DNA of 64,000 nucleotides from an uncultured Candidatus Melainabacteria bacterium (lineage in GTDB: Bacteria; Cyanobacteriota; Vampirovibrionia; Gastranaerophilales; Gastranaerophilaceae), in assembly GCA_934700385.1 (NCBI GenBank), contig CAKUXO010000008.1, forward strand, positions 1 to 64,000, given 5' to 3'. This document shows, one piece after another, positions 16,233 to 25,486 of the stretch (its first letter is position 1; every line of letters starts with the position of its first letter). The translations under genes were made by a program, and so were the position numbers. The notes below the pieces were generated by a model that saw nothing but the letters and a program-made list of their open reading frames with translations, was not told the DNA's origin and searched no databases.

Positions 16233-18604
16233 TACTGTTCACCCGCTAAACCTAATATTCTAACTTGTTCTTCAATTGATGTGTTGCCTTCTAAAATATG
16301 TCTTAAACAAGACATCTTCAAGGTTTTCATACCTCTTTTAACCGCATAATCTTCAAGTTCAACGTCATGCGCACGTTGGGCAATCATTTTTCTTATTTCA
16401 TTATTAATAACTAAAATTTCAAGAACCGCTAAACGACCAAGATAACCGGTATTTTTACAGTTTGGACAACCATGCGGCTTATAGATTTTTGTTTGCGTAA
16501 GTTTTTGAATTTCAACAGGATCGGTTAAAATTTGTCTTGCTTCTTCGATTGATGGGTAATATTCTTCTTTGCACATTGGACAAAGTTTTTTAACAAGACG
16601 TTGAGCAATAATACCAGATATTGTTGAAGAAATTAAATAATCTTTTGCGCCCATTTCAATTAAACGAGTAATTGTTGCAGCCGCTGAATTTGTGTGGACA
16701 GTTGATAATACTAAGTGACCTGTCAAAGAAGCTGAAATTGCTACTTCTAGCGTTTCATAGTCACGAATTTCACCAATTAAGATAGTATCAGGGTCTTGTC
16801 TTAAAATTGCACGCAAAGAATTAGCAAAAGTAATTCCCGCTTTTGTATTAATTGAAGATTGATTTACACCCTCTAATTTAATTTCAACAGGGTCCTCGAT
16901 TGTTGTGATATTAACACTATCAGAATTCATATATCTTAATAAGGCATACAATGTTGTTGTTTTACCTGAACCAGTTGGACCAGCTGTTAAAACAATGCCG
17001 TTTGGAGAAGAAACCAAATATCTGATTTTTTTGATATCTTCTTCTGAAGCCCCAACAATTTCAATTTTATCTGCTTTTGCTTGTTTTGAATCCATTTGAG
17101 GCGCAAGAACACGAATAACCATTTTTTCTTTCCCTGCAACAGGTAATGTGTTAACACGGAAATCTTGCGCACGGTTTTTATATTTTAAGGTGAATGAACC
17201 ATCTTGTGCACGTCTGTGTTCAGCGATATTCATTCTTGATAATACTTTAAATCTTGAAATTACAGAAGAATCAACCTTAGCAGGAATTTTTAAGGCTTCT
17301 TGTAGGGAGCCATCTATTCTAAGACGAACACGATAACCAACACTCATAGGTTCAATGTGGATGTCTGAAGCACGTCTATCAATTGCCATTGTAATAATTT
17401 TGTTAGCCAATTGAGAAACTGCGCCGCTTGAATCTTGAATTTCTTGTTCAACTTGTTCCCAAAGTTCGCCAGAATTAGATTCAATTTTTTCATCTTCATC
17501 AATTTGTTGTAAAAGTTCTTCGGTGTCTGATTTATCAACGTTATAATAAGTATTTAAAAAGTTTTCAAATTCAACGTGTGTTACCAACATAATTGTTGGT
17601 TTTAAACCCGTTTGATAAACAATTTCATTGATAACTTTTGTATCGTTTGGATTTACCATCCCAACTACAAGAGATTTTTCAGTCATACTTAAAGGTATAA
17701 CTTTATTAATTTTAACAAAATCCTCTGGCAAAATTGAAATAGCAGTAGGTAATGCTTTTAATTGTTCAGCTGTTGCATATTTTAAACCCATTTGAGCACC
17801 AAGTGCTTCTTTAAGGTCTTTAATTGTTACAAAGCCCATTTTAACCAAAACAGAACCTAGTGGAATTTTTTGAACTTTACTTTCAGCAAGTGCTATTTCA
17901 AGTTGTTCTTCATTAATTAAATTTTCTTCGATTAATATTTCACCAAGTTTTTTAGTTTGAGGGGCTTTTACTTTTGAAATATCGGCTTTTGCAACACCTT
18001 CATTTTCAAAATCAATTATGTTTTCTTTTTTTTCAGATTTTTCTTCTGGTTTTGAAGATTGCTCATCTTGAGTTTTATCATCTTCATCAAAAAGATCATC
18101 TTTATCATCAAAGTTATCATCAAAATCAGCGTCAATATCACCATCATCAGATGACTCAACATCATCAGAATCATCAGCTATATCAAGGCTATCAGAATCA
18201 GCTTCATCAGAAATATCTAAATCTTCTTGATCATCAAGGCTAAAATCTTCATCAAGTTCAAGGTCACCTGAGTAATAATCAACATCTTCTTCATCTTCTT
18301 TAGAAGGTTCTTCAGATGGTAGGGTTGTACCATATTTTGCTGAAAATTTCTTTAAAAATGCGTCAAAGAGCATATCAAATTTATCTTTATTTAAGTAGAT
18401 AAATTCAAGTTTATTGTTTAATACAGAGTTAACATATTTTGTAATTTCAGCTTTATTGGACTTTGAATGTATCGCAACAAAAAACACATCATTTTGCATA
18501 TTTATAGGTACAAATGATAAGTCTTTTGCTACGGATAATTCAAATTTATCTGCTAGATCAAAATTTATTTTTTTAATTAATCTTGAAATTAAGCTGTTGT
18601 CCAT
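16232..18604 (-). CDS. assembly ATPase GspE/PilB with acidic insert
   Basis: 790 aa, longer than usual. Residues about 100-190 are an Asp/Glu/Ser-rich low-complexity tract. An MshEN-type N2 domain (about 215-345) follows, with two motifs, LGEILIEENLINEEQLEIAL and LGSVLVKMGFVTIKDLKEAL. That domain binds c-di-GMP in MshE, but the leading Arg of both motifs is Lys or Pro here. The ATPase core has Walker A GPTGSGKTT near residue 541, Walker B ILIGEIRD, and the zinc-binding CPMC (about 673) and CPNC (about 711). It powers pilin assembly from the cytoplasmic face. No PilT-type retraction ATPase accompanies it here. It follows the secretin gene by about 10 bp. Confidence 0.95.
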   Translation of the reverse strand: MDNSLISRLIKKINFDLADKFELSVAKDLSFVPINMQNDVFFVAIHSKSNKAEITKYVNSVLNNKLEFIYLNKDKFDMLFDAFLKKFSAKYGTTLPSEEPSKEDEEDVDYYSGDLELDEDFSLDDQEDLDISDEADSDSLDIADDSDDVESSDDGDIDADFDDNFDDKDDLFDEDDKTQDEQSSKPEEKSEKKENIIDFENEGVAKADISKVKAPQTKKLGEILIEENLINEEQLEIALAESKVQKIPLGSVLVKMGFVTIKDLKEALGAQMGLKYATAEQLKALPTAISILPEDFVKINKVIPLSMTEKSLVVGMVNPNDTKVINEIVYQTGLKPTIMLVTHVEFENFLNTYYNVDKSDTEELLQQIDEDEKIESNSGELWEQVEQEIQDSSGAVSQLANKIITMAIDRRASDIHIEPMSVGYRVRLRIDGSLQEALKIPAKVDSSVISRFKVLSRMNIAEHRRAQDGSFTLKYKNRAQDFRVNTLPVAGKEKMVIRVLAPQMDSKQAKADKIEIVGASEEDIKKIRYLVSSPNGIVLTAGPTGSGKTTTLYALLRYMNSDSVNITTIEDPVEIKLEGVNQSSINTKAGITFANSLRAILRQDPDTILIGEIRDYETLEVAISASLTGHLVLSTVHTNSAAATITRLIEMGAKDYLISSTISGIIAQRLVKKLCPMCKEEYYPSIEEARQILTDPVEIQKLTQTKIYKPHGCPNCKNTGYLGRLAVLEILVINNEIRKMIAQRAHDVELEDYAVKRGMKTLKMSCLRHILEGNTSIEEQVRILGLAGEQ

Positions 18605-18614
18605 TGTTTACTTC

Positions 18615-20495
18615 TTATAGGTCGTATGTTTTACTATCAGGTTGGCTATCATCTTTTACAATGTGAGGTGTAACAACAATAACCATTTCTTCTCTTGTTT
18701 TATTGCTTGTGTTAGATCTGAAGAATGCACCTATGAAAGGTAGGTCAGATATAAGAGGCATTTTCTTAGTTGTTTGAGTTTCGTTTTCTTTAATTAAACC
18801 AGCTAAAACAAGAGTTTCGCCATCTCTTATTCTGATATTTTTCAATTCAAGGTCACGTCTTTGAAGTAATGTTGCTGCAAGTTCTTCAACCCCTTGGTCG
18901 TTTGCTGCATAAACTTGGCTCTTAATTGTTGCAAACTCTGGAGTGATGTTCATTGAAACATATCCATCAGGAGAGATGAAAGGAACTATCTCAATTTTCA
19001 AACCTTCATCTGAACCGATATCATAAGTTTTTTGGCTTGCACTTGTAACTGTTGTAGAACCTTGTAAAATTTGGCTTGTTACAGATTTTACATAGTCAGA
19101 AGTCATATCGATTGTTGCTTTTCTACCATTTGTAACCATGATTTTAGGATTTGTTAAAACACGTCCGTTACCGTTATCAACTAAGTATTTCAATCTATAA
19201 ACAAGAGCTGAATTATTTGATTTAGTAATCATACTTGTTTGAGTTGTTGAATTACCATCAGAGTCTTTTGTTGTAACAGTTGTTGGCATGCTGTTTCCCC
19301 AAATAAAGAAAGGAGAAATTGAGCTTGTAGATAAACCGTTTGAACCATCAAAACCTAATGAAATAAATGGTGTCCATAAATTCCATTCATTTGAAAATTC
19401 TTTTGAACCTGTTTCGTTTAATTCAATAACAGATAGCTCAACATAAGCCATAAGTTGTTTTTTATCGTGTTCTTTAATAAATTCTTTAATTACTTCAACT
19501 TGTTCAGGTGAACCGCCATAAGTTGAAATTCTTCCAAGTTCAGGGAAGTATGTAACAGTTAGGGCATTTGTTTTAAATGCAGATAAGCCTGTTGTAGATG
19601 ATGATGAGCTTGAAGAATTTTCACCGCCATCACGGCAAGCCACATAACCACCGCCTAAAACAATTTTATCATCAGAAGCGCTTGATTCAGATGATGATGA
19701 AGAATTAGAGCTATCTGAATAGAATAAAGAATCACAAATTAAAGAAGCCATTTCTTTTGGAGTTGTGTGATTAACTTTAAAGCTATTTACCATAGGTTTT
19801 GTATCTAATACAGGTAAAACTCTTTTAATTGCTGCGATATCGGCATTTGTACCAAATACAACAATTTGATTTGTTCTAGGATTTGAAGTTACAATCGGTT
19901 GATTTGATAAACCGAAAATATTTGAGCTAAATAAATTATCATTTAAAAATTCTGCAACACTATCAGCATTTACATATTGAACAGGTAAAACTGTCATGTT
20001 TTTTCTTATGTATGCAAGGTCTTTTGCAGCTTCAAGAGTCATAACAGAAATTGTGTTGCCATCAAGAACATAAGTAAGTTGGCAAGATTTAAAAATTACC
20101 ATAAACGCATCGTTTATATTGATATTGTTTAAATCAAGTGTAATTTTACCATCTACTGATTGATCAAACACAATGTTTAATTTTGCTTTATCAGCTAACA
20201 TTCTAAGTGTTTGTTTTAAGTCAGACTCTCTTAAAGAAAGATTAATTTTAGCGTTTAAATGAGTGATAACAGGGCTTGAATCAAGTTTTAGGGTTGTTTC
20301 AACAGCCTTTGAATCAGGTGAATTAATGTTCATTAAATTAGAACCTGATACTTGGTTTAAATATGAGGTTGAAACACTATCTAAATATGAAACTCTATTG
20401 TTATCATATCCAAAAACCGTACTAGTTAGCATTGTTAAACTCAAAAGAGCTAAACAAGCTTTACTTATCCTTCCCGTCGGTCTAAATTTTTGCAT
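18615..20495 (-). CDS. secretin GspD/PilQ
   Basis: 626 aa. The signal peptide (ISKACLALLSLTMLTSTVFG) ends near residue 29. A short STN-like N0 domain lies at about 85-140 (LRESDLKQTLRMLADKAKLN), then two N1/N2-type ring domains, with Ser-rich insertions at about 255-310 in the second. The secretin barrel domain covers about 370-615, with NGRVLTNPKIMVTNGRKATI, VLAGLIKENETQTTKKMPLI and SDLPFIGAFFRS. It forms the multimeric outer-membrane channel for the pilus or type II substrates. It lacks an AMIN domain, so it looks closer to GspD than to classical PilQ. The SD (TAGGAGA) and ATG fit. It lies between the PilP/GspC-like and ATPase genes. Confidence 0.94.
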   Translation of the reverse strand: MQKFRPTGRISKACLALLSLTMLTSTVFGYDNNRVSYLDSVSTSYLNQVSGSNLMNINSPDSKAVETTLKLDSSPVITHLNAKINLSLRESDLKQTLRMLADKAKLNIVFDQSVDGKITLDLNNININDAFMVIFKSCQLTYVLDGNTISVMTLEAAKDLAYIRKNMTVLPVQYVNADSVAEFLNDNLFSSNIFGLSNQPIVTSNPRTNQIVVFGTNADIAAIKRVLPVLDTKPMVNSFKVNHTTPKEMASLICDSLFYSDSSNSSSSSESSASDDKIVLGGGYVACRDGGENSSSSSSSTTGLSAFKTNALTVTYFPELGRISTYGGSPEQVEVIKEFIKEHDKKQLMAYVELSVIELNETGSKEFSNEWNLWTPFISLGFDGSNGLSTSSISPFFIWGNSMPTTVTTKDSDGNSTTQTSMITKSNNSALVYRLKYLVDNGNGRVLTNPKIMVTNGRKATIDMTSDYVKSVTSQILQGSTTVTSASQKTYDIGSDEGLKIEIVPFISPDGYVSMNITPEFATIKSQVYAANDQGVEELAATLLQRRDLELKNIRIRDGETLVLAGLIKENETQTTKKMPLISDLPFIGAFFRSNTSNKTREEMVIVVTPHIVKDDSQPDSKTYDL

Positions 20496-20525
20496 ATTAC
20501 TTATCTCCTAGACTTATTTTTAAAT

Positions 20526-21839
20526 TTATTTTTTAGGTCTAATCACAACATCATTTTCAGAAGTATAGACTGAGCTTTTTGTAACTCTGCCTGAATCTGA
20601 ATCAGGACCATATTGTCTGTTATTTGAGTTGTTTTCGCTACCCACCGATTGATACTGTCTGCCACCACCTTGTTTTGATGGAAGATATTGAGCACTTCCA
20701 TAGAAATCAGAGGTGATTTTAAATTCTTCGCCAACATTGGCTTTGTATATGTTTTTACCTAAAGCAATTGCAACGTAATTTTTTCCGATTGCAACAACTC
20801 TATAGTCATCAATTCTGTCACCTTTTTGAACAAAATAATCATTATTATCAAATGTTATAATTGCAGAAGATTTTTCACCGTCATACATAATACCTGAAAC
20901 TGCAATTTGCATAAGTTTTGTAGTTGTGTCTTCTAGTTGACCATATTCTTCTGGAGGCATTGGAATACCTGTTTTGTCATATTTTATGATTTTTTCAGGA
21001 ATTTCAACTGCGATATATTTTTGAATAGGCATAAAGGGGTTTGATCTTCCTGTTGGAACAATGTTTACAACCTCTTTTTTCTCTGCTTCTTCTTTTTGAG
21101 CCTCATCAGGCTTAATTTCATTAACTTCATCTTCATTAACAACAGGGATATTTTCTTGTGTTCTTTGAGCTAATTTTTCCTGATCAAGATTATCCATTAA
21201 TTCTTGTTGAGTTTGAGGAACCAAGGCTTCATCGTTAACATTTTTATCTTTTGTATAATCTAAGATAAAATAAACTCCGCCTGCAACTAAAACCGCAAAC
21301 AACAACGCCAATAATAATGTCATTGGGTTTGGAGATTTTTTAGCTGTAGCTTTTTGAGCTTGGTTTTGCGCTTGAATTTCGCCTAAATCAATATCATTAT
21401 TAGAAGTTTCATTGTTAAATGAATTTTCATCTGAAGATAATTCAAAGTCTTCGCCTAAATCAATGTTGTTGATCTCATCTTCAGAATAAGCCGAATCATC
21501 TATTGAATCAATTGAAGAATCTTTTGTTCCAAAGGCATCAAAAGCTTTTTTTGCCATTGGTTCTCTTTTTGTATCTTCACTTAAAATTTTAGCAAGTTCT
21601 TCATCGTTAACATCGTCATCATCTACATCTGGAATTAACTCTAATTCATCTCCAAGATTGATTGAAGATGTTTCTTTTGGGGCTGAAGTTTTATCAGGAT
21701 TTGATTTTGAAGCTTCTTCTTTAATAGAAACTAAATCATCACTATCAGCTAAAACATCTTCCCAATTAACAGAACCGTCTTCTGAAATATTTAATTCGTT
21801 AACATCTTCGATATTATCTTTTTCGTTTTCAAATAACAT
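20526..21839 (-). CDS. PilP/GspC-like alignment protein with acidic cytoplasmic domain
   Basis: 437 aa. The first 165 residues are strongly acidic and Asp/Ser/Asn-rich, presumably cytoplasmic. One transmembrane helix at about 173-193 (MTLLLALLFAVLVAGGVYFI) follows. The periplasmic part holds a compact beta-rich domain at about 305-385 (LMQIAVSGIMYDGEKSSAII, KGDRIDDYRVVAIGKNYVAI) of the PilP/GspC HR type, which links the secretin to the inner membrane. The C-terminal 50 residues are low complexity. It is the first gene of the pilus/secretion operon and the equivalent of gspC in the C-D-E-F order. The acidic cytoplasmic extension is not part of standard PilP or GspC. The acidic tract of the neighbouring ATPase is similar in composition. 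Confidence 0.8.
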   Translation of the reverse strand: MLFENEKDNIEDVNELNISEDGSVNWEDVLADSDDLVSIKEEASKSNPDKTSAPKETSSINLGDELELIPDVDDDDVNDEELAKILSEDTKREPMAKKAFDAFGTKDSSIDSIDDSAYSEDEINNIDLGEDFELSSDENSFNNETSNNDIDLGEIQAQNQAQKATAKKSPNPMTLLLALLFAVLVAGGVYFILDYTKDKNVNDEALVPQTQQELMDNLDQEKLAQRTQENIPVVNEDEVNEIKPDEAQKEEAEKKEVVNIVPTGRSNPFMPIQKYIAVEIPEKIIKYDKTGIPMPPEEYGQLEDTTTKLMQIAVSGIMYDGEKSSAIITFDNNDYFVQKGDRIDDYRVVAIGKNYVAIALGKNIYKANVGEEFKITSDFYGSAQYLPSKQGGGRQYQSVGSENNSNNRQYGPDSDSGRVTKSSVYTSENDVVIRPKK

Positions 21840-21897
21840 TTACTATAAACTCTTAATCTAATACTAATTTCTTCGTGAATACTATAAACTTAATTTT

Positions 21898-21925
21898 AGT
21901 TTACTATGACTTTTGCATTTGTCAA
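21898..21925 (-). promoter_or_regulatory. candidate promoter of the pilus/secretion operon
   Basis: On the minus strand TTGACA (complement of 21920-21925) and TAAACT (complement of 21898-21903) are 16 nt apart, in the 97-bp gap between obg and the PilP/GspC-like gene. Confidence 0.45.
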
Positions 21926-21936
21926 AATGTAACTTT

Positions 21937-23226
21937 TTAGTAATAATTCTCATCGTATTCTAGTTCTATCCCAGATACAACAATAGTATCACCGTTTTTT
22001 ACTCCGCAATTTCTTAATTCATCAAATATCCCCATTGAATCCATAATATTTGTAAATCTTTTAATTTGCATTGTGTTCCTAATATCCGTAACAGAAGCAA
22101 GTCTTTTAAGTTTTCCGCCGTTTATTATGAACGTATTTTTGTTTATTTTTTCGATTTCAAAGTCTGAATCGTCGTTGTTTGTTGAGTCAAAATCTTCTTC
22201 TATATCAAGCTCGATTTTAACATCTTCTATAGTATCAAGTTTAACATAAATTTCATTTAAAAGCTCATTAATTCCATCTTTTGTAGCAGATGAAATTATA
22301 TAAACGTTATTTTTTATGTTAAATTTCTCTATAAATTCTTTTTTAATTTCTTGAGCATGCTCTAAATCAACTAAGTCTGATTTGTTTAAAACCAAGATTT
22401 GTTCACGCTTTGCAAGGTTTTCATCAAACCTTTTTAATTCTTGATTTATCTTCTCATAATTTTCAAAACTATCTTCTTTTGAAATATCAACTATATGGAG
22501 TAATAATTTACATCTTTGAACATGACGCAAAAATTCATGCCCTAAACCAAGTCCATCTGAAGCGCCTTCAATTAACCCTGGGATATCTGCAATAACAAAG
22601 CCATCGCCACTTGGTTTTTTAACAACGCCAAGGTTTGGAACTAAAGTTGTAAAAGGATAATCGGCAATTTTTGGTTTTGCTGCACTTACTGTACTAATAA
22701 AACTTGATTTACCCGCGTTTGGCATGCCAACAAGACCAACGTCAGCTATTAATTTAAGCTCTAAACCAAGCTCACGTTCAATTGAAGGTTCCCCAGGTTC
22801 ACAAAATTGTGGTGCTCTTTTTTGAGCGGTTGCAAAACGGGCGTTACCCCTTCCGCCACGGCCACCTTTAGCAATTAAAACGGTTTTACCGTCATGATTT
22901 AAGTCGGCAATTAATTTATCTGTTTTAAGGTCTTTAACTACAACTCCAACAGGCATTTTAATATAAAGGTCTTCGCCATTTTTACCGTGGCAATTTTTAC
23001 TTCTTCCATTTTCACCACGCTGCGCTTTATAAACTGATTTTAAGGTAAAATCAAGTAAAGTTGACATATCTTGAGTGGCGATAAAATAAACATCACCGCC
23101 ATGACCCCCATCACCACCGGCGGGTCCACCTTTATCAACATATTTTTCCCTTCTCCATGCTAAAGCGCCATTTCCGCCAGCACCAGAAACTACCTTGATT
23201 TTAACTTTATCAACAAAAGCTGCCAT
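21937..23226 (-). CDS. obg: Obg/CgtA GTPase
   Basis: 429 aa. A ribosome-associated GTPase of 50S maturation and stress control. The Gly-rich Obg fold covers about 2-158 (GGPAGGDGGHGGDVYF). The G domain covers about 160-330 with G1 GMPNAGKSSF, G3 DIPGLIEGA and G4 NKSD. A C-terminal OCT domain (about 350-425) follows the acidic linker. Complete and of normal length. It starts 3 bp after the stop of the unknown 188-aa gene, with which it is co-transcribed. Confidence 0.97.
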   Translation of the reverse strand: MAAFVDKVKIKVVSGAGGNGALAWRREKYVDKGGPAGGDGGHGGDVYFIATQDMSTLLDFTLKSVYKAQRGENGRSKNCHGKNGEDLYIKMPVGVVVKDLKTDKLIADLNHDGKTVLIAKGGRGGRGNARFATAQKRAPQFCEPGEPSIERELGLELKLIADVGLVGMPNAGKSSFISTVSAAKPKIADYPFTTLVPNLGVVKKPSGDGFVIADIPGLIEGASDGLGLGHEFLRHVQRCKLLLHIVDISKEDSFENYEKINQELKRFDENLAKREQILVLNKSDLVDLEHAQEIKKEFIEKFNIKNNVYIISSATKDGINELLNEIYVKLDTIEDVKIELDIEEDFDSTNNDDSDFEIEKINKNTFIINGGKLKRLASVTDIRNTMQIKRFTNIMDSMGIFDELRNCGVKNGDTIVVSGIELEYDENYY

Positions 23227-23229
23227 ATT

Positions 23230-23796
23230 TTAGCTTATCAACCTTTCATATTCCATTGAATTTTTAGAAATAATGCTATTTATCAATTGTTCAATCTCTA
23301 AAAAGCTTAAAGGTAAAGCGTTTTCAAGTTCAAATCTTTGAATAACATTATCTGACAATAATTTTACCACTCTCAAAAAAGTATTTCCATCAATTTTTTT
23401 ACAATAGTAATAGTCATCAAAAAGTTTTATGACAGATGGAAAATATTCCATTGAAAAGCAAGAATTAATTACACAAATTAAATTCAAGCAAAATTCGTTG
23501 TCAGATTCTTCAAAAACAAGCATAAGGTAATATTTTGAATATCTTAAAATTTCATCTATGATTTCATTTTTATCTTTTTGCTTTTCAAAAAACATAATAA
23601 ATTCATCATAAATTTCATTATCATCAGGAACAAAACCAGATGTTTTAATTATAAGATAATCTTTAATAAAACAGCCTAAAAGGTTTAAGTCGTTGCTAAA
23701 TTTTCTTTTTAATTTGTTTAAAACAAGAAGTTTTTCAGTTTCAAGATTAAACTCCAAGAATTTAAACATTTTTTCCATTTGTAATATATAATCCAT
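23230..23796 (-). CDS. hypothetical helical protein upstream of obg
   Basis: 188 aa, cytoplasmic, acidic and rich in Phe, Leu, Ile and Tyr, probably all-helical; no signal peptide, membrane span or recognisable motif. Its stop lies 3 bp before the obg start codon, so the two form an operon and translation is probably coupled. No family assigned. Helical-repeat proteins are one possibility, but I see no clear repeat period. Confidence 0.75.
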   Translation of the reverse strand: MDYILQMEKMFKFLEFNLETEKLLVLNKLKRKFSNDLNLLGCFIKDYLIIKTSGFVPDDNEIYDEFIMFFEKQKDKNEIIDEILRYSKYYLMLVFEESDNEFCLNLICVINSCFSMEYFPSVIKLFDDYYYCKKIDGNTFLRVVKLLSDNVIQRFELENALPLSFLEIEQLINSIISKNSMEYERLIS

Positions 23797-23844
23797 AGTT
23801 ACATTTTACATTTGATTTTTGAAATATCAAAAAATTAATAAAAG

Positions 23845-24843
23845 TTAATTTCTGTATCCAACTCCTGTTTTATAACCTGAAACACTATATAATATTGGTA
23901 AAGCCGGTTCAATCCATTTTAAACCAGATAACAATGAAACAGTTGCAATATCATCAGTATGTAAGCATAAATCCATTGGCTCTGTTTTTCTTTCTTCCAT
24001 TTTTTTCTTTGGTGAAAAGATAGGATTAATTACTTTTTGAGAAATAAAATTAGCAATTTTAGCACCACCTAAAACCCCTGTAATAATAATACCTGTTGTC
24101 ATGCCTATAGCACGAGCGGTTTTTGAGGTTATTTTCATTTTTTCTAAAACCCCTAAAGCAGCACCAGCGCCTATGTTACACATAAAGATGTTTGCTAAAT
24201 ATTGAAAAATTCCTTCGTTAATTTTATCGTTAATGTTACTTTTATAATCATCTCCAACTGCTTTATCAGCAGCAACTCCACCAACAACACCACCTAGAAC
24301 AGGAACAGCGCCATATAAAGATAAAAAGCCGATTTCTTGGAAAATATCACTTGCTTTAATATTTTGAGGATCAGGAATTAATTTTTCCATAAATTCATTC
24401 CCCTCTTTAAATTTAAGGTTTTTAGAAAGTTTGTTAACTTCCTTAAAAGAAAGAACTTTTTCTTTTGCTTTATTTAAAATTTGAACGGTATCTTCTTTAA
24501 GTTCATTATTTTTTACAAAATTATCAACTAAATTTTTATTTTTTTCTTTTACAGTTGCAATTGAGTCAATTGGAGTTCTATTAAAGGCTTTTCCTGCAAT
24601 ATGAGGCGCTAAAAGAGCGCTTGCAACAGAAGTTGCCAGAATAATTCCTTTTTTAATAACATCTTTTTTAACTTCTTCTTTTGGAGTGTTTTCTTCTTTT
24701 CCTTTTTGAAAAGTATCTTTTGCAATTTTAGAATATGCAACAAGTCCGCCTGTTGCCATAATTAAAGGCATGGCTTTATCTAATTTTGAAATAAGCATTG
24801 GTTGATCTAAAAATTTACCAAATGTCTTAACTTTGTCTATCAT
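23845..24843 (-). CDS. membrane protein in a DtxR-controlled operon
   Basis: 332 aa with several moderately hydrophobic, Gly/Ala-rich segments (about 18-40, 63-85, 175-200, 215-240, 250-275), for example GAVPVLGGVVGGVAADKAVG and AIGMTTGIIITGVLGGAKIA. Charged stretches lie between them. Not recognised as a known metal transporter: no FeoB, ZIP, NRAMP or P-type ATPase signature. Its start overlaps the end of the DtxR-type regulator gene by 17 bp, so it is almost certainly co-transcribed and metal-regulated. Repeated GxxxG-type segments could indicate peripheral membrane insertion rather than a true transporter. The terminal SGYKTGVGYRN is odd. Function unknown. Confidence 0.7.
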   Translation of the reverse strand: MIDKVKTFGKFLDQPMLISKLDKAMPLIMATGGLVAYSKIAKDTFQKGKEENTPKEEVKKDVIKKGIILATSVASALLAPHIAGKAFNRTPIDSIATVKEKNKNLVDNFVKNNELKEDTVQILNKAKEKVLSFKEVNKLSKNLKFKEGNEFMEKLIPDPQNIKASDIFQEIGFLSLYGAVPVLGGVVGGVAADKAVGDDYKSNINDKINEGIFQYLANIFMCNIGAGAALGVLEKMKITSKTARAIGMTTGIIITGVLGGAKIANFISQKVINPIFSPKKKMEERKTEPMDLCLHTDDIATVSLLSGLKWIEPALPILYSVSGYKTGVGYRN

Positions 24844-25240
24844 TTTTTAAAAATCCTTCGGCAATATTGTTTTCTTCTGCGTAAAAATAGAATTTATCTA
24901 ACTTTGAAAGGAGTTCTCCATCAATTACGTGTTCAATTTTACAAGCATTTTTATCTGCAAGCTCATCTTCCACCCCTAAAACCTCTTTAAAAAAGCGGCA
25001 TAAAATGTTGTGCTTATTAATAATTTTTTTAGCTTCAACAATTCCCTTAGGGGTGATTTTTATTCCTTTTCTACCTTCATAGATAATTAAATCCATATCC
25101 ATCAAGCGAATAAGAGCTTCTGAAACAGCAGGCCTTGAAATATTAAAAGCATGGGAGATATCAATTGCTTTGATTTCTTTGTTGTTTGAAATTGAGTTAT
25201 AGATTAATTCTATATAATCTTCAAGACCTGATGTAATCAA
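24827..25240 (-). CDS. DtxR/MntR-family metal-dependent regulator
   Basis: 137 aa. The N-terminal winged HTH (about 1-70) shows LEDYIELIYNSI, then IDISHAFNISRPAVSEALIR and GRKGIKITPKG. The dimerisation and metal-binding half contains CKIEHVI, matching the family's anchor Cys/Glu/His. It lacks the SH3-like third domain, like MntR. It should repress its targets when Mn or Fe is bound. The start is TTG at 25240, chosen because the SD AAGGA lies 10 nt upstream and the family N-terminus begins here. Two operator-like palindromes upstream (25242-25257 and 25276-25291) indicate autoregulation; the first covers the SD. The membrane-protein gene overlaps its end. Confidence 0.88.
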   Translation of the reverse strand: MITSGLEDYIELIYNSISNNKEIKAIDISHAFNISRPAVSEALIRLMDMDLIIYEGRKGIKITPKGIVEAKKIINKHNILCRFFKEVLGVEDELADKNACKIEHVIDGELLSKLDKFYFYAEENNIAEGFLKNDRQS

Positions 25241-25241
25241 T

Positions 25242-25301
25242 GTTAGGTTTCCTTAACTTTCTACTTGAAATTATAGTAAGGTAAACCTAACAAAATGTCA
25301 A
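25242..25301 (-). promoter_or_regulatory. promoter and two DtxR-type operators
   Basis: Minus-strand TTGACA (complement of 25296-25301) and TACTAT (complement of 25273-25278) are 17 nt apart. GTTAGGTTTCCTTAAC (25242-25257) and GTAAGGTAAACCTAAC (25276-25291) are near-copies in opposite orientation and resemble the DtxR/IdeR consensus TTAGGTTAGCCTAACC. One fills the promoter spacer and the other covers the ribosome-binding site. Confidence 0.7.
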
Positions 25302-25377
25302 CAATATTTTTTTTGTTTTGCAAAAAGTTAAGAAAAAAGCACAATTATTTGCATTTAAAATATGTTTTAAATAAAAT

Positions 25378-25486
25378 TATAATTGTATTATTAGATTACC
25401 TTTTCGGTCATTATTTCCAAATGGCGCTTTAGCCAGCCCAAGCCAAGGGGTCAGGATTAAACCGAAAAAAGAAAGGACAAGAAACT
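25378..25486 (+). promoter_or_regulatory. promoter and structured leader of rpsB-tsf
   Basis: A TATAAT box (25378-25383) without a convincing -35 is followed by a leader whose ends pair perfectly: TTTTCGGT (25401-25408) with ACCGAAAA (25461-25468). Inside is a TGGC/GCCA hairpin (25422-25425 with 25432-25435) and a C-rich/G-rich segment (GCCC, GGGG). The leader is distinctly GC-richer than its surroundings, as expected for an autogenous S2 control element. I do not recognise it as a named Rfam motif. Confidence 0.5.

Noticed and set aside
25399..25470. Known riboswitch in the rpsB leader (c-di-AMP, fluoride, glutamine and others compared)
   Set aside because: The conserved cores of these classes are not present; retained only as an uncharacterised structured leader.
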